Assembly: GCA_947000775.1 (NCBI GenBank)
Contig: CAMQGK010000008.1
Coordinates: 5,296,501-5,360,500 of the forward strand
DNA from: Pterois miles
Taxonomy: Eukaryota; Chordata; Actinopteri; Perciformes; Scorpaenidae
DNA: 64,000 nucleotides
Direction: 5' to 3'
Part shown: positions 36,549 through 49,045 of the stretch, piece by piece
Numbering within the stretch: position 1 is the stretch's first letter
Layout of the letters: the number at the start of each line of letters is the position of its first letter
Position numbers and translations under genes: made by a program
The notes under the pieces: generated by a model
What the model was told of the DNA's origin: nothing
Seen by the model: the letters and a program-made list of their open reading frames with translations, nothing else
Database searches by the model: none

Positions 36549-37833
36549 TGAATAAATAGTTTCCAGGTGTAACAATAACAGATAATCTCCAAAAACAAAG
36601 TATTTAAGGGATTTTATGCTTTTGTGGTAACTTTTTAATTTTTTCTTTTCTCAGGTGGTGGTTACTGTGATATTTTTCTCGACTCCTATTTGAAGCTTTT
36701 ACCAGTAATTGTGACATTACAGTCATCCATCTCCAGTTTTGCAGACGGTGCTGCCTTATATTCATGCCGCTGTTGGCTGATGAAAGCAATCTGTGGTCAG
36801 TCTGATTATTTTCATCACGTGTGGATTCAGTTCACTGTAACCAAATTTTATTCTACTAGTCACAATCTGTTAAAATCAGTCAAACGGGGGCTTGAAATAT
36901 GTAACCTTTGCTTAAAATTTTTTTATCTGTGTGTGGTTTCTTTTTCAAGCTTGCATGACAACGTTAAATACCAACATCTGTCAACACCAGTCATTTCAAA
37001 TGCATTGATAAAACTCCTGCTGACACCAATATAAGACCATACATCATAATTTTTCCTATTATACAGGCAGCTTATAGAGTGTTGAAGAGGTAGTGATTTT
37101 GTGCATTTGGTTTCCTTTTGTTGGTCAAGCTGCGTTCGCTCCACTTTGTTCCTCATTTAACAGTAAAACAAAAGAACATTTCAGACTGCAATGATTTTTG
37201 TGCCATACTTCATATGTCACGGTGGGTAATGGACAAAAAACATGAATGTTTTTGTACAAACAGGTGATTGCTCTTGGCTAACAAACATCCCTGGTCTGCA
37301 TTCCAGACCTTTAGACTACCGTGATGCTCCACAGTGATAAATACATGACCTGATAAATGCCCATTGGAGTTTGTGGATTTCCAGCTTGCTTTACTCTGAT
37401 CTTTTCTCTTAACCGCAGCAGGTTAACTTGCAGTTTACTGGTGAGTTTTCCATCACCGCACAAGAACAGTCTGCTCCCCATCACTATGCCGCACCTGTCA
37501 ACACTCACACAAAATGAGGGAAGCTTGGAAAAACAAAAACATTACATTTGGATTCATGGCAACTGGGATAATCTGCCACTCTGCTCTTTTTGCCAACCAT
37601 GTTTTAGAGCCAAAGCCTTCAGTCAGGTTTTATTTTTTTTTGTACAGACATCTGTCTTGTTGTATTAAACAAAATCATAATAGTTACCAGCAAGTGAATA
37701 CCAAGAACAATGCCAATTTTGTGTTTTTAATGTGAAATTTTAGTGTCCAGTGGTGATCATCCAGATAAGAGAAGCCTGTTGCAGGTCTAAGGCAGCTTGT
37801 GTCAAGTCTGTCCATCGTTTCCTTCCTCTCCAG

Positions 37834-38103
37834 ACTGCTGTGTACACTGGAGAAGGTCAGAGGGGAGGGAACATGATCCCCTTGAAGATGTACTTCGATG
37901 ACGGGGGGCGACCCCTGAAATGGACAGGACATGTGAGATACACCTCCACGTTAATAGAGGATCTTCTTACAGCCTCTGAACCTGGATATCCTGACATAAA
38001 ACACACTAATTGTGCTAATTTATTTAATCGAATTGATAAAGCTTTTAAAGGTTTGGATGAAAACATCAGCAAGATGATATTCAAAGACTTAAACTCAAGA
38101 TAG
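37834..38103 (+). CDS. Terminal coding exon of an unrecognised gene
   Basis: A consensus acceptor (TTTCCTTCCTCTCCAG) is followed by a 270-nt open frame ending in TAG, and AATAAA lies 73 bases later (38176-38181), the layout of a genuine last exon. The 89 residues start TAVYTGEGQRGGNMIPLKMY, contain RPLKWTGHVRYTSTLIEDLL and end FKDLNSR. They are mixed hydrophilic and mildly helical, with one Cys and no signal peptide or membrane segment. I do not recognise the family. The frame stays open upstream to 37750, so a short single-exon reading from the ATG there is possible but less convincing. I could not find preceding exons between 36.1 and 37.7 kb. Confidence 0.4.
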   Translation, partial: TAVYTGEGQRGGNMIPLKMYFDDGGRPLKWTGHVRYTSTLIEDLLTASEPGYPDIKHTNCANLFNRIDKAFKGLDENISKMIFKDLNSR

Positions 38104-38175
38104 GCATAACCACTGTGGCACAGTTATTTCTTTATCTCACCATTGCATTTTTTTGTTATCTATAAATCAAACGTG

Positions 38176-38181
38176 AATAAA
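38176..38181 (+). terminator. poly(A) signal after the unknown exon
   Basis: AATAAA in GTGAATAAAATC, 73 bases downstream of the TAG stop of the 37834-38103 exon. Confidence 0.45.
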
Positions 38182-38284
38182 ATCTCAGAAGATTCTGTTT
38201 CTCCAGTATTGTGCAATGATGATATTGTATTTGCCTTTTTGGCCATAATTTTGGTTCAATGGTAGGAGTCCCAACACTAATCCC

Positions 38285-38600
38285 TGGTGTACACCCATCC
38301 ATTTTCTTCTGCTTATCCGGGGCCAAGTCACAGGGGGCAGCTGGCTTAGCAGGGAATTCCAGACATCCCTCTCCCCAGCAACGTTTCCCAGGTCTTCCTG
38401 GGGGACCCCAAGGCGTTCCCAAGCCAGATGAGATATATATGAATCGGATCCAAAAGAGTTGTGAAACCTCGCCTGGAAAAGGGAAACCGGGCCCCCCCCT
38501 TCTGGAGCCTGGGAGGGGAGCTCTCCGGCAAGCGTCTGGTGGCCGGGTGCGGCGAGCAGGGCGGCGGGCAAAGGCGGGGATCTAGGCATGCTGATCCCTG
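38285..38600. mobile_element. Non-LTR retrotransposon fragments
   Basis: GCTTATCCGGGGCCAAGTCA, CCTCTCCCCAGCAACGTTTC and a second GC-rich piece (CTGGAGCCTGGGAGGGGAGC) belong to the fish element also seen at 2693 and 5048. The overlapping long ORFs on both strands here are artefacts of GC-rich repeat sequence. Confidence 0.55.
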
Positions 38601-38942
38601 GTATCGCAGACTGGCTCTAAGTACATACACCCATTATCTTCAATTAACACTGCCTTTGCTCTGAGTTGAAAAGTGAAGACCCTCTTTAAAAGATTAATAT
38701 TCTTACAAATAATTTACTGTTACCTTTTGTCTCATTCATCAGATAAAAGACAGATTTAGCTCATCTCATTTGCTGAATAACTGTTTCTCAGTCCTCTATA
38801 AGTCAACATATCTGTACCACAGAGTTTTATTAGACCACGGTAGATCACTTTTACCCTTACCTACTTATATTTCAGATTATCAGATAGCACATCATTCAGT
38901 TTGTGGGAGCAAAATATGCATTTAAGATTTCTGTTTTTAGCC

Positions 38943-39587
38943 AATTCGACTGCTGTCAGGCCATTAAATAGATGTTATCAGTCGCTATAAGGACCATAGA
39001 TGGGGCCTACTACACCCTCTAGTAGGTTTTATCATCTATTGACATGGTAGATCCTGATAGAAGGTATAAAAGAACACAACAGTGACCTCTAGAGCTCATT
39101 ATGACAGGAGCAGAAGAGGATGTGAGGCATGTTTTTGTGCTCACAAGCGATTATTTTCACATTCACTTTTGAAACACAGTGATTTAAGACTTTAAATCAC
39201 TGTGTTTCATGACGTTTTTCCCAAAATGTAACTGTTTTTTTTTTTTTTGCCTAAACCTAAAGAGGCCTTTTTGTTTGTGTCAAAACATAATGTTTCATTC
39301 AGTATTTTTGTATGAGAACGTGTTGGTTTTAAGTTTCACTTTTACTTTGCAGTATAGTTATTTTATGCCAGTACACAATGTTTTCCCCTAAACTTTAGTG
39401 GTTTTGTTGCCTAACCCTAAATACGCCTTTTTGTTTGTGTTCAAAACAACATTTCATTCAGTCCTTACGTGTTAAAATGTGTTGCTTTTAAGTTTTACTT
39501 TTACAACAATAGGTGTAGTAGGCCCCTACTGACCCACAGAAATGGTGCGCCATTAACGCCTATTTAATGGCCTCATAACAGTCGAAT
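38943..39587. mobile_element. Inverted-repeat element, copy 1
   Basis: Left ATTCGACTGCTGTCAGGCCA TTAAATAG and right CTATTTAATGGCCTCATAAC AGTCGAAT are near-perfect inverted repeats about 640 bp apart. Inside, a unit of about 165 bases containing GCCTTTTTGTTTGTGT and TTTAAGTTTTACTTTTAC-like text is present twice. A related copy lies at 56829-57288. No coding sequence. Confidence 0.7.
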
Positions 39588-39589
39588 CA

Positions 39590-42110
39590 GGTGCCTTTTG
39601 AGAGCATTCGTGGTATTTCTTTGCGTCTGTGAGTGAAAAATATATGTCGACTGTGGAGGCAATAAATTTTCTGTATATTGCATCTTCACATTCTTATCTG
39701 ATTATTAAACCACAGTACAAGGCCATATTGTTGCACTTTACACATCTAAGCACAGCTAATCCATCAAGTCAACGCCCAAGTATTGTGAAATCTGCTCTGA
39801 TTCTGTCACGGTGCGGCTTAATATTGACTTTTATAATTACACTTCCATGGTATTTTGTTTATTATGATGTGAGTCTGAGCACACTCTTAGCTGCAGGCTG
39901 AAAACTCCTGGCAGCGCGAGGCACCTGTCAAGGACCACCTGAAGTGTTTAATTAAACAGTCACACATTTTCTCATATACTTATTACCGATGATTTCTGTT
40001 ATCAATTGGTGCTATTTGAATCATTCTTTGAATGGTACCAATTCTTGTCCCACCCCAGCTCTCTGAAATCTCTTGTGTCTTTGTGTTTATGCTGCCAGAG
40101 TGCAATATTGACACATAAATGTGCTGCTTCACCCCTCAATTTACTTTATTGCACTTGTCCTGCGTCCAAGGATAGCATTTCTAAACTGCACTGTAACTAC
40201 TACACACTCGCACAAAGCACACCTGGGGAAACATTCCTCGAGGGAAGTCATCAATCAGTTTTATGGCTTTCTCTGGGAAAGTTTCCTCCTCTCCAATCAA
40301 GCGTCTTCCCTCCCTCTACCCTCCTCCTCCTCGATTCTCTTTCTTATATTTCCATCTGTATCAGTTTTGGTTCACATCTGAGAACGATCCACTCCAGGCA
40401 ATTAACTTCAACCATTTTTCTTATTCCGCCGAGGGATAATTGGAGCAAACTGGAGAGTGAGATCTTTGCCTGGACGATACGAGATAAGACTATTACAACT
40501 GGATTTCCTCTGTGAGCTCAATTTGCCCGCCAGTGGTAATAAACCTGAAGGTGGAAGACCTGCAAAAGGTAAAAACAAATGTCCTTGAAAGTTTAATTTA
40601 AAGGGGAAAAACTGCCATCAAAGTTGAAAAAGAAAAACTGCCTCTTGTCTTTAAAGCAAAACAAACTTGTTGTAGGAACTGTTTCCCCTCAAGTGTGTTG
40701 GCATTGGTTTGTCTGATTTTCTCCAGAGCTTTAACAACAAACTCAATTTTTAGATAAATGATGATACTCAGCGTGCCATCAAGTCACATTAACATGTTAC
40801 AAGTTCAAACTTAAAGGCTCCTATTTCTTCATTCAGCTTCTTATAATGAGCAGCATGATCCTACAAGAGCACAGAATTTGATGCCAAAGTTTTTGGTTAC
40901 TTCAACTAAGATAATTTAATATATTTGTGTTTTTATTAGTCTTGACTGATTTTAAGTGGGCAGGGATTTGTTGGAACAAGCTGATGTCAGGATTTAGTGG
41001 TACCCACCCATCTGCTGCACTTAACCTATAACTATTTTACTTATTTATTTTATTGCCATTTCCTTCATTGCACCTTCTCTTTTACTTATATTGTATTCAT
41101 CTGTACTGTTGTTGCTGCTGCTATGACACTCAAATTTCCCTCCGGGGATTAATAAACGTTCATCTTATCTTATCTTATATGATGTTTGATTTCACCTGTG
41201 ACCTGTTTTCCACAGTCCTGATTAAGTAGTTTTTCTGGAGTTAAATACTTAATAAATAACTATTTTCCCCTCCAAACATTTTGTTGTTGCATAGAAATAC
41301 TTATGAATTGAAGTAGAAATACCTCGTAAAAAACACTCGTAAGTATTATGAAAATGTATATAATAATCACATGAAAAAGTACTCATGCAAAACAGTCCCC
41401 TTCAGAGTAATGCATTATTATTATTACTACTATTAAAGCATGCAAGTTTAATATTAGTTGCTGGCTGGGGATAATGTCATTTTGTTGGGTAGTTTCACTA
41501 ATAAACTACATCATTTAACATGCAGACAGTGGTTGTAAAGGTAAAAGTAAAATACTATATTTCAAATAAAATTTCTGCTTGGAAATGTGAAAAATGCTGT
41601 GACTTCAAGTATCAAAATAAAAGTACTCAGTCCAGAAAAAATGGCCCCTGTGATGCATATTTTTCTTAATAAGTGGGTCATATGTTTTGAATCACAATGT
41701 ATCTTGAAAAAGACTTATATCCACTATTGTATAAATTAAGTTTTAACAGTGACAAGTGTATTAGACTTTGGGAGAAATAACTTTGTCATTGAGATTCAGT
41801 GAAAACGTTTACATTAATTAAAATTCATTTACGGATTTAAAATAAATAAATAAATAGGACATACAGAAGATTATTATCAAAATTAAGCAATCCAGAAAAA
41901 CATTGTCCAGAATCCATTTTAAAGTTTAAAACAACAACAAAAAAGAAACTACGAATGTGTATCAGCATGATGGTTTAATAGGAAATAACTTGCTTGTTTG
42001 AGTCTGAAACATGTGAGTTAGTTTGGCAGAAGTGTGCTGTGCGTCAAGCAGGATGTGAGTGGTTCCTCTGGAGGTGGGAGCACTTGGCTCACTTCAGTTA
42101 CTATATGGAG
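39590..42110. other. Spacer between the unknown exon and the netrin first exon
   Basis: Mostly unique AT-rich DNA. A LINE tail occurs at 41092-41180 (CCGGGGATTAATAAACG and TTATC repeats). The longest open frame (40006-40515, 169 codons) has no splice context and no recognisable domain, so I do not call it a gene. The more GC-balanced 40000-40560 could be conserved non-coding DNA. Confidence 0.45.
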
Positions 42111-42119
42111 AGACCCACC

Positions 42120-42346
42120 TCCCAGCTGATCCCGTTAATTTATCTTCCCTCCTCCTCCTCCTCCTCTTCCTCCTCCTCCAGTAGCTTCCCGGTGTGTTGC
42201 CCCCTCTCGGTAGCTCTGTCTTCTGCTCCTCAGCTCCTCCGCAGACGCGCAGGAGCTGCTGGATGTCCGGACACTTGCTGCAGCCGCTGCGCTTCTCTTA
42301 ATGATCCGGAGAAGTGAGGAGAAGGAGAATCTCTGGGACGCACATG
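42120..42346 (+). promoter_or_regulatory. Candidate non-coding first exon and promoter of the netrin gene
   Basis: A CT-repeat tract (42150-42180) leads into CpG-containing DNA (GCAGACGCGCAGGAGCTGCT; CTGCAGCCGCTGCGC). It ends with the strong donor GCACATG|GTGAGC at 42346/42347. Netrin genes often have a 5' untranslated exon before the large laminin-N exon, and the next good acceptor in this direction is at 49035. The exon's 5' end is unknown, and the link to netrin is inferred from position and splice signals. Confidence 0.45.
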
Positions 42347-45300
42347 GTGAGCTCGTTTATTTCTTCCTCTTTCAGATGGTTTTAGGCTCTGGACTCAGTG
42401 ATACTTGAGGTGTTTGGGAAGTTTTGTCTGACGCTGAAGTCGCGCGTAAAAAGAAGAAATAAACGGCAAGTGCGATCTTGTATTTCATTGTCAGCGAGGG
42501 CAAATATGAGGTAGAAATTAATACATTTATTTGAAAAAAATGTAGCCTAAAAAGACCATTTATCACTGCGTTGTGTTTTGTGGTTTTATGAATTTAGTAA
42601 TTTATCAAACTGATATTTTGACATCGCCGCCTTCAGCCTTTACGCATATCAGACTTTTAATTTGTATTAGTTATATGTATTTTTTAAAATCTGTATTTGG
42701 TTATTTATTGTACTTTCTTTTGCTTGACTTAGAACACAGTCATATTAGACTACACACCAAATAAATACTTTCGCTGTAGTTTTATTTATCTTTTATAAGT
42801 TGTTTCCCTAAAACTCATGTAAGCATAAATCCAAAGATTTTACTTTAAAAACTAGGACTGAATTCTCTTATAACTTCTTAATTTTAATATTTTTTACACA
42901 AATTGTTACTGCGTGCTGTCTGTGAAAATCCCACCATTATTTAGATGTAATTTAAAGCAATTTTAATATTGCGTTTTTGACTGAATAAAACATAAAATAT
43001 GAACATTTTTTTAGTTGTTGGACTGGATTTAAAATAAAAAAATAAGTCTTAAATTCCCAAAACATGCAAGACTAACAATCAATATTTTTTAAGAACATGT
43101 GGGTGAAGTTGTTTGATCATAGTGTGATAGCCTAACACTGTAAATATTATTGTTCCTCTCTGTGAGATAAAGCTAATTGACTGCAGCCAATTTGTGCCTA
43201 ACAAGTGCAATTAGCTGCAGAATGGATGTAATTAGTCTCCAGGCTTCACTGTTAGCTCTTAGCCAAAGTAATCAGCCTAAATATGATAAACATTTATGTT
43301 TAATGAACCGTGAGAAAGTGAATCATTATTCTCGGGTCCATTAAATGCAATGCGCAAAGTGCGTGTGACTGCGGGCTGTTTCCCTTATAAGGTCTGTAGT
43401 TGATTAGTTTTCCTAACATCCCTTTGCAGCACAGAGAAAATATACCATATTTGCTTTAATAGACACATAAGGCCAGTTGCTCATGTTTTTGTATAATATA
43501 GGGGTCATGCATTTTTTTTTACAGATGGGCCTTTAGTGTGCCTGGCAGTGGTTATTATTTTTATCATTTTTAGAATATTTATATAATAAATTAGCCAACA
43601 AAAATCATGTGTGCTTTTTATTTGTTTTTGTGCTCATAAAGGGTGCAGCCCTGGAGTATTTTTCTGTTTTGTTTTCCCTCTTTATTAACCCCCTGTATGA
43701 CATTTTCTGGATTTAATTGACATGCAATTACAGCCAGAGGCTTTGCTTTTACTTCCATGATCATGCCCGAGGTTGTCTTTGGCGTGACTGCAACATGAAA
43801 TCACAGTGATTTCATTTCCATCTGTTTTTCAATATCAACATGTGAAGCTGGAGCTGCTGGAGAGCGTCTTGCCAACTTGTATGAGGCTGTAAAGGGGGGG
43901 TGGGGGGTGACAGGAAACTCACTTTTTTAAATTGGGTAACATGTGTTTTTTTATTCAAAAGTGAAGTAAGCAGGGCGTACGGGTCAGTGCCGAGGCAGAG
44001 ACACCCTGTGTGGAAGTGCTGTTGGCCCCTGGGGGCCTCCGGGTGCACATGCACTGGATTGGCAGTTTTGTTGGCGGTGCAAATGTGAAGTCCTTAAGCT
44101 ATAGATACAAGCAGTGATAATCCATTTTGTGCTGTCTGTTGCTTTCACCTCCCGGGCCGCTCCACTAAAATTAGATTATTACACCTAAAACAGAACTCGT
44201 GGAATCTGCTCCGTGTGGAATAACACACAGATGGGCTTCGACTGTGCAGTCAGGAATGCAGTTTGAGAATACAGACCGCATACGTAGCCTCTCTATTCTC
44301 ACCCAGTGTTGTATTTCTGACCGGCTGAGGACAATTGCAAATTAACAAAGGTGTCAGTGTGGTAACATGCACCAACAGGTGCCTCGGTTCAGCTCCAGAG
44401 CTTGTATAATTGATCATATTTATTTAAAGGCTCTTGTGTCTTAGAGCAGAGCTGCAGCGTAGAACCCTGGGAAATCTTCCCAGCGACTATCAGCCAGATA
44501 TAAAACTGTCTGTGTTTACTTCTACAAACCACTGTTTAGTCTTTTGAAACTCATCACCAAGTAGCGAAGCAATTTTGCCTCCGTTTTGCTGGCCGGTGCT
44601 GCTTGCCCATGACGAGGAATGTTAAAACGTGTGAGACAGGCGGCCAAATCCAGCTCATCTGCTCTCCAGAACTGTTCCAGACCCAGACAGGCCCTCAGAT
44701 CCAAAGTGTGAACAGGCCAAAGATTGTTAACAGGTAGCAGGAGAGTATACCACACACAACAGAGGTTTCCACGCTTTAGTTTCAGAACGTAAAGCCCTTG
44801 TTTCCTCTTAAATCATGAGTTTGTTGCTGCAGAATAAAGCACCTTTCCTCCTAGATTCCCACATTTACGCCAGTAGATCTCAACCGTTTTCATGTCAAGA
44901 ACCCCTAAACGGATACACATTAGGTCACGGACCCCCATTTGACAAGATTTCGCTACAGGGAAGCGAAATCATCGAAAAAGATGCTGGTTGTTATGATCAA
45001 GACCAGATCATTATAGTTGTCAGCTACCGTTGAGATAACTGTGCCGGGAGTGAAACCTAAGATCAGAATAGTCACTGACTCTTACTCACTGAATTAAATA
45101 GTGAAAATAAACTATTCCCCTTTTTGTGGGGTCCACCTGAAACTCCCACAAAGACCCCTGGTTGAGAACCACTGATTTAAGCCATTTAAAAGACAACGTT
45201 ATGCCGTACATAAATACATAAAATATAGACATAACACACAAAAAAATCAGCAATAATTAAAAAACAAAATAACACAGAGGAAGGACACCATGGGCCAATA

Positions 45301-48300
45301 AACATACAAATAAATATCTCCATCACTCCTCTTGCGTGTTCACTAATAGATCTTTATTCCCAATGGAATCACATATCCTTCCCATCAATGTTATAGATTT
45401 ATCATAATGTTTAGACATGAAAAGTATTGATTTGTTACTATTCTAACTAATTATACCCTGAAATAACTTTCAAAAGGCACCAAAAGCACTTAAAAACATG
45501 CAACATAACTGTATAGTACTTACTATGTACTTCTACTTCAGAGGAAAACATTGCAGTACTACTGACAGAGATGCTACTCAAGTTTACTCACAAAATATAA
45601 CAATTAAAATACGATGCATTATTATTCATTGAACTATGCAGCATCATATTAGAACTGAAAGCTCCACTTTGAACAGACGCTGTGCTGATAATACAACTCT
45701 CATCACGCTTTACTTGTATTATTTCATAATATCTTATTATTATTTATTTATTATATCTTATTTGTCTATATGTCGTCAACGTGGTCGATATTGTTTCACT
45801 AAGATTAGGATTATTATTAGTATTATTACTTTTTTCCTTCATTGGTTATTCATTTGAAAAATATATATTTTTTTAACAAAGTAAATTTTGTACTCTGAAG
45901 AGGAGGAATAAAAACATTATTAGTTAGAGAGGGTGAAAAGTAGAGTAAGACATATTTGCTTGGGGCCCCCAAATTGCTAAATCCGGCCCTGGCCCGGCGC
46001 CTCCATAATATCAAGCCTTGACCCCCGCTACCCCCTCTAACTGTGGCAAATATTTTCATACATTTTTCACCCCATATTTATCCCCCGAGAAGGAAATTGT
46101 AATCATTCATAGCAATGATAAATTAAACATATACGTTAGCAATGAATGAGTGTTCTTGTAATGTTATATGTGTATTGTTTTGTATTGGTGGTTGTATGTA
46201 ATAGCTGTGCTTAATATTTTAAGCTTATAAAATTGCATTTGACCCCAGCTTGGCCCCCGTTTGAAATGGTCGAAAAACCTCTGGCAACCCCACCATACTC
46301 TTAAAAATATGGTACTAGTCAGTATTATACTGACTAATACTTATATTCAGTATTATACTGACTGATACTTATTTTATATTTGCAATAAATCTAGGTCACA
46401 TTGTTAATGTGTGATTTCACTTTGACATTTTTATGCTTATCAGTGTCCAAGAAGCCCCATTAAATTGAATTTGATTCAAGACAATAAAACATTTAAACGT
46501 CCAACGCCTACATATAAGCAATATATGCACAAATTCTTGTTATTTCAGCTTTTCCCCAACCATAAAATAATGCATTTGTTTCCCCTGCTGACATTCATCA
46601 GACACACGTCAGCGTAATGAAGAATAGAAGTAGAATGGCATGAGGAAATATTAGGACGGCAGTGAAACGAACATGAGCGTCGCTCTCCTCGCTCCCCTCT
46701 GTTCGACTATGCTGTAAACATGCCCCCAGGTTGTCAGCAAGTATTTTTCCAGCCCCTTGCCAGCCAAGCATAGCTGCTTCTAAAGATCACCCGCCGGAGA
46801 TGTTGATCTCATCTTACCACTATTTGGCTGTATAAGCTTTTTGAAAGGCGAAGATTGCTGCCAAGTTACTTCAAAACGTTTCAAAATGGAAGCATATTTG
46901 TATTCTGTCAGGGTTATGTTTTGTACGTCAGTTTGAGGTTTACCGGGGGGAAAACACGTGCCGTTTGTAGTCAGTCTGCACTAACAAAAGAATGGGTGTG
47001 AAATAGTCACGACTGGATTTTTATCTCATTAAATTGCCGCTGGTCTTCAACATGTTCTTCCGACACCCCGGCAGTGTGAATTTATGGAAAGCAGCAGAGA
47101 AAAACCGTTGAAACTGTATCCGGTGGGTTACGGTGGCGGTGCCAGACAGATGATCTGGTTTCGGAAGAGTCTGGATTTGGCCTAGAGGGGCGCATTAAAA
47201 AACCTCAGGGGCCTCTCTCCGATGAGCATCCATTTATCAAAGTGGTTGTAATGGGGCAATGTTTAATTAGTCATGTAATGTGACAAAGACAAGAACAAGT
47301 GCATGTCATGGGAATGTTAAACAAGCGGCCCCTTTCTCCTCTGTGTCGTCCCAACCCTGAACCCCCGCCCGCCTACGCACACTCGTCATTCCTCATCTTG
47401 AATTCCTCCACCACTTCCCTGAATCCTTCAATAACCTTTATCCCTTTGACACCGTCTTCCCATTTTATACAGCCAGCTCATTGACACCAAATGAAACCAG
47501 AGACCTAATTAATCATCCGATCAACTTCTACTTAAGTCCTGCTTTTTTATCAGTGCGTTCAGGTTCCCGTAGGGCATGTCTCGACGCGTCAGGAATGACC
47601 AGCCGACCCCAGGAATGTGGCTCGGTGGCACCGGGGTCACAGTCAGACCACTCATCACTGCGCTCCTTGCTCGTAGTGTTTCCTGTAGCAACACCACAAA
47701 ACAAGGTTGCCCAATGTGCCGTTTGTCCTCAACCAGGTTTGGTCGATAAACTTCCTTTGCTTTCAGGAGCAGAGCAGCTCGTCCGAGGCAGCCGAAGGAG
47801 GTGCCGCGGCCTCCTCGCAGGCCCCTTGGAGCTGTGTGGTCCCTGAGGGAAGCCTCATATTTCGGTCGTTGGCTAATTGAGCGGGATGACGAGGCCGGAG
47901 AGGCGCTCGGCCCCATCCTCTCCTAGGGGTTTGGTTTATGCAGCCCTGCTGACTTTGCTGTCAGTGTCAAACGCTTGTTAGGGCATCATCAATCTCGCAG
48001 CAGTTAAGAATATTCCCAGAACAGAACGAAGGGGGCAGGTGATAGATGGGCAGGGAGACGGAAGAGCACGGGGAAAGTTGTTTGAAAATGTGGAAGGAAG
48101 GTGGTTATTGATGAAAAAATGACAGTCCTCTCATGACAGAAAGAAACAAGAAAGTAAAAGTGCTCCTAGCAAGAAATAAATAAAAGAAGTGCTTGTTGGG
48201 AATGTGCTTCTGGGCTAAAAACAATAAATCACTGCTCCGAGGGAAAGCGCATACATTGTTCATTTCACCAAAATTAACGCTCTTGGGTATCAAATCTCAA

Positions 48301-49035
48301 CAGAGGAATAAATTACACTCATCCCCCGTCGTAAGAAACTGCAAGGGATTTGTTCGTACACAAGTCTGTGTTTGTCTTTACCACGGAAGTATCCACATAG
48401 AGGCTCAAGCCGAACACACATTTCGATCTATAAATCATTCGCTACCATCCTCAGGACTAATCTTCTTTCCCTCCTCTGTCTTTTTTCTCATACCCTCTTT
48501 TTCTGCTCAATAACACTTCACTCCGCTCAAGCTCAGGCCCCTCGCTCGCCTGCAGCACTGACCGACGGTAAAGTGATTTGAAAAGGAGAGCCATAAACGT
48601 GATGGATGTGGTCCAGCTTGGGGTTTAGCCCCAGCTGTCGGGCATGTTTTTTGTCATCTCAGACAGACCCGTTGGGTGCGCGCCCTTCTTCACCCACAGT
48701 CATCTCACTCTTCTCGGGGGTTTTAAGACAAATACGTTCTTAAAGGCTGTAAAGGTCACAGGTTCAAACCGGTGGCCGCCACTACTGTGAAGATGGGAGA
48801 TTACATTTTTATAGGATGAAATCTTTACTGGCATTTACCGAAAGCCAATAAGGTGCAGTTGAAGTGATGCAGTGAGCTGGTATTGTGTGTTTTCAATAAA
48901 GCCACAGGTGGAATCTTATATTTCCTTCTTTGGCTTCAAATGCAAAGTCATATAAATCAATCAGTTTGTTTTGTTTTATGATCGAGTTCCTGTGGTTTTC
49001 TCTTAAAAATGATTTCTTTTTTTTTCCCTCCACAG
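42347..49035 (+). other. Putative netrin intron 1, 6.7 kb, with candidate regulatory DNA
   Basis: There is no coding exon. It contains a hAT MITE (44871-45174), AT-rich repeat-like DNA at 45180-46500, and two unique, better-balanced stretches (43100-44500 and 46560-48700). These hold many homeodomain-type TAATTA/CAATTA words and no repeats, so they are candidates for conserved enhancers. The acceptor is TTTTTCCCTCCACAG at 49035. Confidence 0.4.
44871..45174. mobile_element. hAT-type MITE with 8-bp target duplication
   Basis: CAGTAGATCTCAACCG at the left is matched in reverse by GGTTGAGAACCACTG at the right, the ends of a familiar vertebrate hAT MITE. It is flanked by ATTTACGC (44863-44870) and ATTTAAGC (45175-45182), seven of eight bases identical, which is the hAT target size. 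Internal AAGAACCCCTAAA and AAAGACCCCTGG segments continue the inverted repeat. Confidence 0.8.
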
Positions 49036-49045
49036 GCTCGATAAC

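Noticed and set aside
36690..37034. 114-codon frame as a possible first exon for the unknown gene at 37834
   Set aside because: No donor at its end that would join in phase, and no similarity or signal-peptide logic.
38156..38664. Overlapping long ORFs on both strands
   Set aside because: They fall on a GC-rich retrotransposon fragment related to 2693 and 5048, and carry no conserved coding motif.
40006..40515. 169-codon plus-strand open frame between the unknown exon and netrin
   Set aside because: Low-complexity Ser/Leu-rich translation, no domain, no convincing start context or splice sites. It is the kind of frame expected by chance in 64 kb.
41994..42317. 107-codon frame with a polyserine tract just before the netrin first exon donor
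   Set aside because: The serine run is a translated CT-rich repeat and the frame ends before the donor. It is better read as promoter or 5' untranslated sequence.
48755..48785. Possible tRNA-like B-box (GGTTCAAACC) near 48770
   Set aside because: No matching A-box or cloverleaf could be drawn, so it is not called an RNA gene.
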